Shown: positions 57,862 to 64,000 of the stretch, one piece after another
How the letters are laid out: each line of letters begins with the position of its first letter
How positions within the stretch are numbered: the stretch's first letter is position 1
Assembly: GCA_002633005.1 (NCBI GenBank)
Contig: NMRA01000396.1
Coordinates: 359,146 to 423,145 of the forward strand
Length of the DNA stretch: 64,000 bases
From: Phoronis australis
Lineage: Eukaryota; Phoronida; Phoronidae
Direction of reading: 5' to 3'
Position numbers and translations under genes: made by a program
Notes under the pieces: model-generated
What the model was told of the DNA's origin: nothing
Database searches by the model: none
What the model saw: only the letters and a program-made list of their open reading frames with translations

Positions 57862-59711
57862 ACTGTTGTTGCTGCTGCTGCTGTTACTATTAATAATAAT
57901 ATTATTATTATTATTGTTATTGTTAATGTTACGATTACAAAGGTTCACAAATAAAGCTTCGCCTCCAAATTGTCGCGGAATTGGCAAATAAAAATTCCCC
58001 ACGGAAATGTTCCAGAAATCAATCCCAACACAAACTCAAATATCAGCGCATTTGAAGATTGCGTCTATTCACTAATGTTATATTATCCATCACTATATCG
58101 ACTGCAAGCTCATCTTTTATTTGTGACGTTGCATAATAGTATATCTGAAATTCTGGCCCTTATGTACATAAGTGGGGACGAAGTCCTCAAATTTTTGACA
58201 CTGCATTTATTTTCAATAATATTTACATGTCAACAAATAGCTTGCTCTCCATATGTATCAAAGCTAGAACATAACAATGAACATAAGACAGCGGAAGAGA
58301 GGACAAGGGTTTAATTTTTTGCACAAATTTCAAAAATGCCCTGAAAATTTAAGAAACATAATTTGGTTCCTGTTGACCCTTTTACGTGCAACTGGCCACT
58401 TATACCAAAGATGGTCGATTGTCAAACTTTTCCGAACGTATAGTAACTCAGTAGTTTTTTCACATTCCTATGTTGATAGTTTTTGTAAAGAATATTTATT
58501 GAATAAGCACCCGTTAATATGTAATCTTACGAACAGCTTGTAAAATCTCAGTAGAGTTGTTATGTACTTTTGTTGTCAAACGCTGCTCCAGCTTTTTACG
58601 AATGTGGATGTCCACCGATACATTTCTGAGAAAGTTCTATATCACAAACAATGAGTAGACAGTCGGTAGTGAAAGTGTCATGATCTCTGTGTCCGGTGTT
58701 CTATAGAAATGAAAAAATGGAAATTATCTATTTTTCTTTGCTTTTTACTATTGATGCTGAAAGCTATCGTTACATTCATCTACTTTGCAATTCTCTAACT
58801 TTTCATTCTCACTACAGGTGCAAGTAGTTATTGCGATGTTAATGTTCTATACATAACTTTTGCTAGTATATAATCGTTAGATAATTCATATTGATTAAAT
58901 GATAGGTTATCTAAATGATTTTTTCGATAGTCTCTCATACCTTCAATCAACACGAATTGTAACTTGCTTTTGTTATTTTTAATTACTATATAATTACTTG
59001 ATGTTGGTGATTAAGTGGTATTTGTACCATTACTGTAACCACTGCATAGACTATTTTCATTACTATCAGGTTGAACCGGAAACTGAGATACCTAATGGCA
59101 GACGACACATACCTGCTGTGGCCAGAGAAGGAAAATGTTGCGAATATGCTCACTTTCTGGAGAAATGTTGCCTTAGCAATCACCAGTAAAAATGGTATTC
59201 AGATTGACACAGGGGGTGAGTATTTGACGCAAACTTAGAATTGAGCCTTGGCGTAAAATCCCTAGAATGTCAGGAGAGCAACGGTAAACATTGAGGACGT
59301 CCTGTAATGGAACAACTTATGTAGTGTAAAAGGATTCTTGCCTAGTTACCAGACGGAAAAAGTTGATCGGCTCCACCTGATACTACTAATTGTTTCAAGA
59401 AACCGTTGTTCACATGTTGTCGGTCCGTTTCCACATTAGTGCATCTGTAGACCAAAGTGTGAATCTATTTTCAACCCAATGACAAACTATCTTCAGAGAT
59501 AAGTGATGTTCATGTTCTTTGTAGCCAACCCATGCACATTTAGTCCAGATTAAGTAAGTTGTCCATTTCACTCGCTTTTGAATGTATGACTGAAGTATTA
59601 GTGTGTGTTATTGATCTCGTTTTAGTGTGTGGACTATATGTGCCTGAGCACCAGGGCCAGAAGATTGCACAGCAATTGCCGGTGGAACGTATTTCTGTGG
59701 CATCCACTTAA
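45100..59711 (+). CDS. Toll-like receptor B, complete seven-exon gene (878 aa)
   Basis: Join 45100-46090, 48385-48525, 51992-52882, 53562-53789, 55927-56080, 59070-59215, 59626-59711. This gives 2637 nt with TAA, all GT/AG junctions and the same phases as TLR-A. Exon 1 is one codon longer; the other six exons have identical lengths. Domain order is that of TLR-A: signal peptide, LRRNT, LRRs, LRRCT, transmembrane helix, TIR with YDAYLAY, DRNAPLPG and FW. Substitutions concentrate in the ectodomain, for example VDTPHLKKL against VDAGNLKKL and LPAVKEHFASL against LPATRRDFASL. The TIR core is almost unchanged. This pattern suggests shared signalling with possibly different ligand contacts (inference). 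No break is seen, so it is probably functional. Confidence 0.9.
46626..46630. other. Assembly gap (five N) beside a poly-C run
   Basis: NNNNN flanked by C-only sequence on both sides (about 20 C to the right). The true length of this poly-C tract is unknown. Confidence 0.95.
47767..48018 (-). mobile_element. Penelope-like element fragment with GIY-YIG domain
   Basis: On the minus strand the reading KLSNMLCKLKSPIPLLNK is followed by NVVYQVECDNCKEFYIGLT and RFYDRL, then an in-frame TAA, HYTSEISNIYRHC and a final stop. VVYxVxCxxCxxxYIGxT is the core of the GIY-YIG endonuclease that ends Penelope-like retroelement ORFs. The reverse transcriptase part is not present, and the internal stop makes it a relic. 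Confidence 0.7.
48385..48525 (+). CDS. TLR-B exon 2: one central LRR
   Basis: 141 nt, phase 1 at both ends (TTCACAG acceptor, ACAG|GTAGG donor). It encodes GIYKEVFSVCISLSGLVHL, then REIHVSWQYTSNYGCER and IYPIDSAFT. It matches exon 2 of TLR-A in length, phase and sequence. Confidence 0.88.
49022..49070 (+). pseudogene. Isolated copy of the TLR transmembrane-coding exon segment
   Basis: 49 bases match 52833-52881 (the 3' end of TLR-B exon 3) with two mismatches. They would encode TSSLVAGIVLVLSVV. The match stops one base before the exon's end: there is no GTAAG donor, and AAGAGATAT follows. No other exon-3 sequence is next to it. Confidence 0.9.
49129..49164. repeat. Three tandem 12-bp units TAGGTCCTAGCG
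   Basis: TAGGTCTTAGCG followed by two TAGGTCCTAGCG units. Two such units occur at 59972-59995 in the 3' flank of TLR-B. In both places they are preceded by AGATTTTAGC and followed by GAACG-ACGC, so a slightly larger dispersed repeat is shared. Confidence 0.75.
51992..52882 (+). CDS. TLR-B exon 3: C-terminal LRRs, LRRCT and transmembrane helix
   Basis: 891 nt, phase 1. It encodes EYTQDQEESKQSVSLDM, LRRs, the LRRCT (MLCSCATLNFLEWL, YMCTYKG, DECFS) and the helix VITVLTSSLVAGTVLVLSVV. The last 253 bases differ from TLR-A at only two positions, fewer than in the rest of the exon. Confidence 0.92.
52883..53561 (+). other. TLR-B intron 3
   Basis: 679 bp, colinear with intron 3 of TLR-A, with highest similarity in the first 90 or so bases. 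No other feature is seen. Confidence 0.75.
53562..53789 (+). CDS. TLR-B exon 4: juxtamembrane segment and TIR boxes 1-2
   Basis: 228 nt, phase 1 at both ends (AATACAG acceptor, GACG|GTCAG donor). It encodes WYRRWHIRYIIYKLF, YDAYLAYESRDHDKAL and IHDRNAPLPGDHHDSIF. Differences from TLR-A are mostly silent; the amino-acid changes are few, for example Gly to Ser before box 1 and Ala to Thr in helix A. Confidence 0.92.
53790..55926 (+). other. TLR-B intron 4 (inside the TIR domain)
   Basis: 2.1 kb. 53.8-54.4 kb is present only here. 54.42-54.95 and 55.02-55.92 kb align with TLR-A intron 4 without the insertions seen there. No gene is seen. Confidence 0.7.
55927..56080 (+). CDS. TLR-B exon 5: central TIR domain
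   Basis: 154 nt, phase 1 in, phase 2 out. It encodes VGRSKKVIMLITDHALRS, ESWWSFETDLSLS and KILCVVKGHLSIG. Same junctions as TLR-A exon 5. Confidence 0.92.
56081..59069 (+). other. TLR-B intron 5
   Basis: 3 kb, colinear with TLR-A intron 5. The extra length is mainly around 57.35-58.3 kb, where a GTT/ATT microsatellite lies. Open frames here are short and not conserved. Confidence 0.7.
57811..57930. repeat. (GTT)n/(GCT)n/(ATT)n compound microsatellite
   Basis: A long GTT run turns into GCT units and then ATT/AAT units. On the minus strand this reads as poly-Asn, which is a by-product and not evidence for a protein. Confidence 0.95.
59070..59215 (+). CDS. TLR-B exon 6: C-terminal TIR with box 3
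   Basis: 146 nt, phase 2 in, phase 1 out (ACTATCAG acceptor, GGGG|GTGAG donor). It encodes LNRKLRYLMADDTYLLWP and MLTFWRNVALAIT, with box 3 FW intact. Confidence 0.9.
59626..59711 (+). CDS. TLR-B exon 7: short terminal exon
   Basis: 86 nt after CTCGTTTTAG. It encodes VCGLYVPEHQGQKIAQQL, then PVERISVAST and TAA, colinear and in frame with TLR-A exon 7. Confidence 0.75.
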
Positions 59712-62700
59712 TTGGCGATACAATCACCGCCAATATTGCAGAGGAGATCGAGCTGATTTTTATACATGGAATATATTGCGGCGACACGTGTTACATTAAC
59801 GCCGTTGTGTTGTTAGCGTCTTTTCGTACGACTGTGTTTGGTTGGAACTCTTCCCGTTCCGTCTTTCAATAACGCTAGGACCTTGCTATAAAGCCAGTAT
59901 TTGGGAGATTTCGTTAGATATTGCCTTGTATTTTAAATGAAAACACACATGGCTTTGGCTAGATTTTAGCTAGGTCCTAGAGTAGGTCCTAGCGTTATAG
60001 AACGTACGCTAGTTTTTCATGATTTTGAACTTGAAAAACCAGTCAGGTCCAACAGGCTGTACAAAACTTAAAAATGTGAGCAGTATAATGAGCCAAAGAC
60101 TTCAAAAACCTTGAACAAAGTCTATTGAAACTAATTCATCTAATTCATTTTTTCACCTTTTTGTGACTACCTGAAGTGCAGCCGACTACGTGAAAAAAAA
60201 CGAGCAAAAATACGCCAAATCTGCTGTTTTCACCCCAAAGCCACCATTTGCATGTAATTACTGTGAACTGAGAGACAACGTATTCAGACTACAAAACCTC
60301 CCTGCATTACATAAATCAGGTGAAACGTGGGTGTCGACCAGCTATATTTTTCACAATTAAATCCAAAGAATGTGAAGGGTACGCAAATTTCCTGTTAAAT
60401 TTCAACTTCCCGCTTGCAAGCAGTAAAGGTTTAAGAAAAGCCATGGCTGTCCTTCACTCTGAGTAAAGAGTTGCCAAGGCAAGGCCAAAGCTTTCTATTA
60501 TTTGTCTGGGCAATCTCCCCAATAGGAGGGTTGGTGGGACAATTTACATGTACATGTAAATTGATTGGGTGTTTTGCTTTGCCGGGTATTGTCTGTGGTA
60601 AGAATTCGACATCATTTTAAATATGATTTTGTCTAGGATTGCAGAATGGCAACCCCTCCTCGTTATTTGTTGTTTCCTTAAACGATGTATACACAACAAT
60701 GACACATTTACTCGAATTTCAACATTGCTTATAGAGAACCTAATTTTACGCCCTGACTAGCTACTGACACTAAAGACAAATGACTTAATTGCTAACTTCG
60801 TTATTATCCAGAAATAACAACAGTCATTAAAAGATCATTTGTCCACTGAGTGATTTTCATTTTAGTACATGTAGGTCATGAGTAATTAAAACGGCAATTA
60901 ACCTTGTATTGAGTTCTAGGCTGGCTTGATTTATTGAATGTATTTGCATAGGAGTAATACTTGGAGTAGACGGACTCTTCGTAAACGCTTAAAAGAAAAT
61001 ATGTTTTAGAAGCTGTGCAAGTCACGAATTTACTTCAGTTGTATGGATTAGTGAGAGATGAATCTTTGCCTTCGTAACAAATTTTCTAGCAGTTTTGATT
61101 GAATAGGTGTCATACGTTGCTGTGAAAAACGAAATGTGATTGAAAATGACGATTGTAAAATGGAAATTTTAGGCATACAAAAGTGCAAGAATTAAATTCA
61201 CTACTCATCACTTTCCTCTGCATTTGAAATAAAAAGAATGACTTCGGACACATGTACAATTANTAAAAATTCCCGTGTGGTTCTTTTTCGGAATCGCTGC
61301 ACATTGATGCCCCCAAATACTGTATTTATGCTCATTGCTGTTCCTGTATTTTGTTTAGTGACTAATAAGTCCAGTTGGCTCTGTTCAAGTAACACTGGCC
61401 ACTGTAATGAATTCTTTTTCTCAATATGTAGATGAATAATGCCGCCTTCTCTGTCTGGGCGTCCCGTGAACATGGATGTATCTCCTGAACCCCTTGCAGA
61501 ATTTTATTGAAATTTGATTGGTGTGTTTTTTATGTGACTGAAAACCGATGACGACGAGTTTCAGACTGACCCAAATCCGAATGCGGCTGTTACCCACTAG
61601 TGGAATTTTTAGTTGTTTACGTTTGTAAGGCATTTTAGTTCATAAAGATCAAGATTTTGATATAATCTATCTAATCTGGGAACATCGGTCACATTCGACA
61701 GCAAATTTCTGCTGTTACATAAACAATCTCATTTTCAATTTTGCCAATATTGCATATCTCACAAATTCCCTCACCTGCGTGTTGCCCTGTATCAAACGAA
61801 CAAGCATTTTCTTTAGGTAAGGGTCTAAATCCTACAGGTATTTTTCGCATTATAATTCTGTAAAGTTGATATTTAGTCGGACTAATAATTACAGAGTGCC
61901 AATTTTGTACGGCACAGTCATTTAATATCTGACTAAATTCTGAAAGGGAATAAATCTACGTGACCCAGTCCGTGTAACCATAACTCTCCAAACCCGTAGA
62001 TGCAAAGTAACATTTAAGGTAATTGCCTATGCTATATCTCTAGTGATAACAAAAGTTATCGTTGTCATACCAATTTCATCCAAGCCAAGATTTAAGGTCG
62101 GTGATTCCAAAATTATGAAGATGAATACTACCATAGAAGTCCCTCAAGTCTTGGATCTTGGAATTCTCTCCAGTGTATTCATTAATATTTTTCTACTCAT
62201 TGCCCCACAATTGACATAGTTGTTTGCAATACTTTTTGTTCGTATTCAGTGAAAAAAGCGAAGTTAATGAATGTAGAAACCTACCTGTTATGTGGTTTGA
62301 AACAAACCATATGAAAGATAACCCTGAAAATTTTCAGTGTACAACATTCTCAAGAAAATTGTCCCACGAGAAAAACGTTCATGTTGCATGATTTAGCAAA
62401 GTTATGGTTATGCAGCACCCTATAAAAATCCAAATTTGGCTGACTTCGGAACATCACATCTCAGAGATGGCTTATTAAATTCATATGAATTTTCAGATAC
62501 TTTGTTTTATGCACTGATGCTTTTAAAATGTTTCGTTTTTTGCATGAGGCGCTGTCATAAGATAGGGCTATCGTGACTTTCAGGAAAATCTTTGAAGTTG
62601 CATAAAACGAAAAGGAAATTATTTTTTTAGAAAACTATCACAGAATTTTCAAAATCTCACCTTGACCATTCACATCAAATAAATTTTACCGTGTTATAGA

Positions 62701-63063
62701 TGACATTGTTTTACTGTACATGTACTATCAATTTCACTAAGTTTTACAGAACTACGTGGTTAAAAGTAAAAAAAAACAAATTCTACAGGCTTTGTTCTCT
62801 CAAGAATATTTGCTTTTACTCAATTAAATCTACATGTATACTTGTCTAGATCTTTTGGTAAGTGCAGAGGATTGTCGATAAGATCCTATATGACCTTAAG
62901 ACGTGGAATCGTTTCCCTAATAATATTTAAGACATAAATGTTCTAAATGATTTTCAGTTGGCCGTCATAAATTCAAAACTTCATTTGTCGAATGTTGCTG
63001 CAAGACATTTGTAGTATTTTTCTCAGTACGTTGAACAGGTCAGCTGAGTTTGGCATTAGCATA
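59712..63063. other. TLR-B 3' flank and distal unit B, non-coding
   Basis: Matches 25.0-26.1 kb and then 31.6-34.8 kb of unit A, with homology ending near 62670. 60.0-60.11 kb, next to the 12-bp repeat, is extra compared with unit A. One ambiguous base is at 61263. No conserved open frame is seen. Confidence 0.55.
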
Positions 63064-63067
63064 TTAA

Positions 63068-64000
63068 AGGAGAATGCCACCCGATTTAATTAGTCTTTTT
63101 GCCGTCTTAATCGGTCTATATCCACTACGCCTCGCATAAGGTCGACCTTACCTTGCCAAGAGGTGTCGCGTTAACCTGTGAGGAAGGTGAGAAACGACGT
63201 TAGCGGCGTCAGTGGTTCATATGCAGAGTGAATGCCGCTATGTTGCGGCGTGCATCGTTATTGCTTATCCGAACTACATTGTAAGCAGCTGCGAGGAAAG
63301 CTGGTACATCGTTTTTTTTTGCTTCCTGGAGAGTCCGAAATGCTTAGGAATTGGCCCATGGTAGTGAAGAATGAAATGTACGCTGAAAATAGCAAGTATG
63401 AGGCCGTGAAACATCTCCGTGTCTGTGGCCTGCAAACGTCGACAGTGCCTGACGAATGCCGGCTTACCAAATAACTCTATACGTTCCGTTGTCTGAACGT
63501 GTTCACGACGCCTATTTAGTATTTTTTCATCACTGTATTCCTGTTGGAATTGATAGCCTGTAAAATTTACGATCCACCTGCGAAGTCGGGACGGATGAGC
63601 TCTAGCTCGTCCTAAGTCGGGATTGCGAGTTGCCAGGTTGGCTTTTATTACTGAGCGTTCTGTTTCAAAATGAATTATTCTCACCCTAACCAATACTTAT
63701 ATAAAACTGAAACAAAGTCTGTCTCATTAGATGGAATTTGTTATGCCTTTGGAGTGTTCGTGAGGGCAAATGATTTGTCTTTTGAAAAGCCAGCAATGAA
63801 TAAATCACTGCGTTACCGGCTTTAGGTGGAAAACTAATTGACGGGGCCGTGTGAGCTCATGCTAATTTAGTGTTTGCTGGATGAAACTGTTGTGAAACAA
63901 CTCGATTTCTATCCCACAGCCAGGTGTTAGGGGAGTTTTTATTTACATTTACATTACTCAAATAATCATTGTCAATGTACAACTTCTGCCCTGACGGTGC
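63068..64000 (+). mobile_element. THAP/TTAA-family DNA transposon, copy 3 (cut by window end)
   Basis: TTAA at 63064-63067 is followed by AGGAGAATGCCACCC. It is colinear with 27770 to about 28720 of copy 1 up to the window edge; the last bases match near 28718 of copy 1. The right end is outside the window. It is inserted beyond the end of unit-B homology, so it is an independent insertion and not part of the tandem duplication. Confidence 0.7.
63232..63474 (+). pseudogene. THAP zinc-finger remnant in copy 3
   Basis: The open frame reads HRFFLLPGESEMLRNW, then NSKYEAVKHLRVCGLQTST. Compared with copy 1, small indels upstream shift the frame and the second N-terminal Cys is lost. The final zinc ligand is Gln instead of His, as in copy 1. 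Confidence 0.5.

Larger units (their letters stand above)
41820..62670. repeat. Tandem duplication, unit B (contains TLR-B)
   Basis: Direct-orientation partner of 5925-34820; see that entry for anchor blocks. Unit B is about 8 kb shorter. It has its own extra sequence in TLR-B intron 1 (Penelope fragment), intron 2 (about 2 kb), intron 4 (53.8-54.4 kb) and intron 5 (GTT tract). Borders are approximate. Confidence 0.85.

Noticed and set aside
57748-58002. Asn-rich minus-strand frame
   Set aside because: It is the translation of the GTT/ATT microsatellite.
1-64000. tRNA, rRNA, CRISPR arrays, bacterial-type operons or origins
   Set aside because: None was seen by eye; the window is eukaryotic nuclear sequence with introns.

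Overview
The window is intron-rich eukaryotic DNA. It has GT/AG-spliced genes, many degraded transposons and microsatellites, and no bacterial-style operons. The base composition, the Toll-like receptor type and the repeat mix (a SCAN-capsid gypsy element, a Penelope-like element, THAP/TTAA DNA transposons, CCGT-rich repeats, frequent TACATGTA) suggest a marine invertebrate, perhaps a hemichordate or cephalochordate. No marker fixes the species, so this is an inference.

Left end (1-1.97 kb): the last three coding exons of the ER protein Asterix (WDR83OS), followed by a polyadenylation signal. From 1.65 to 5.9 kb I see only hairpin repeats and no gene.

The core of the window is a tandem duplication. 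Unit A runs from about 5.93 to 34.82 kb and unit B from about 41.82 to 62.67 kb. Each unit carries one complete seven-exon Toll-like receptor gene on the + strand. TLR-A (12066-25007) encodes 877 residues and TLR-B (45100-59711) encodes 878. Both have a signal peptide, an LRRNT, many leucine-rich repeats, one LRRCT, a single transmembrane helix and a cytoplasmic TIR domain. All seven exons join in frame, with intron phases 1-1-1-1-2-1 identical in the two copies. The coding part of the TIR domain is itself split by three introns. No frame disruption is visible in either gene, so both look functional. Their introns and flanks differ mainly by insertions.

Unit A carries about 5.5 kb (26.09-31.62 kb) that unit B lacks. 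This block holds a 3' LINE fragment interrupted by a THAP-coding, TTAA-flanked DNA transposon. The spacer between the units (34.8-41.8 kb) holds a THAP-domain pseudogene, a gag-protease fragment of a gypsy/Gmr1-like LTR retrotransposon with its 5' LTR, a small internally deleted relative of the THAP/TTAA element, and an (AT)n tract. A third copy of the THAP/TTAA element starts at 63.07 kb and runs off the window.

Odd points include an isolated 49-bp copy of the transmembrane-coding exon segment in intron 2 of TLR-B, an LRRCT/transmembrane segment that is nearly identical between the paralogues (possible gene conversion), and a Penelope-type GIY-YIG fragment in intron 1 of TLR-B.
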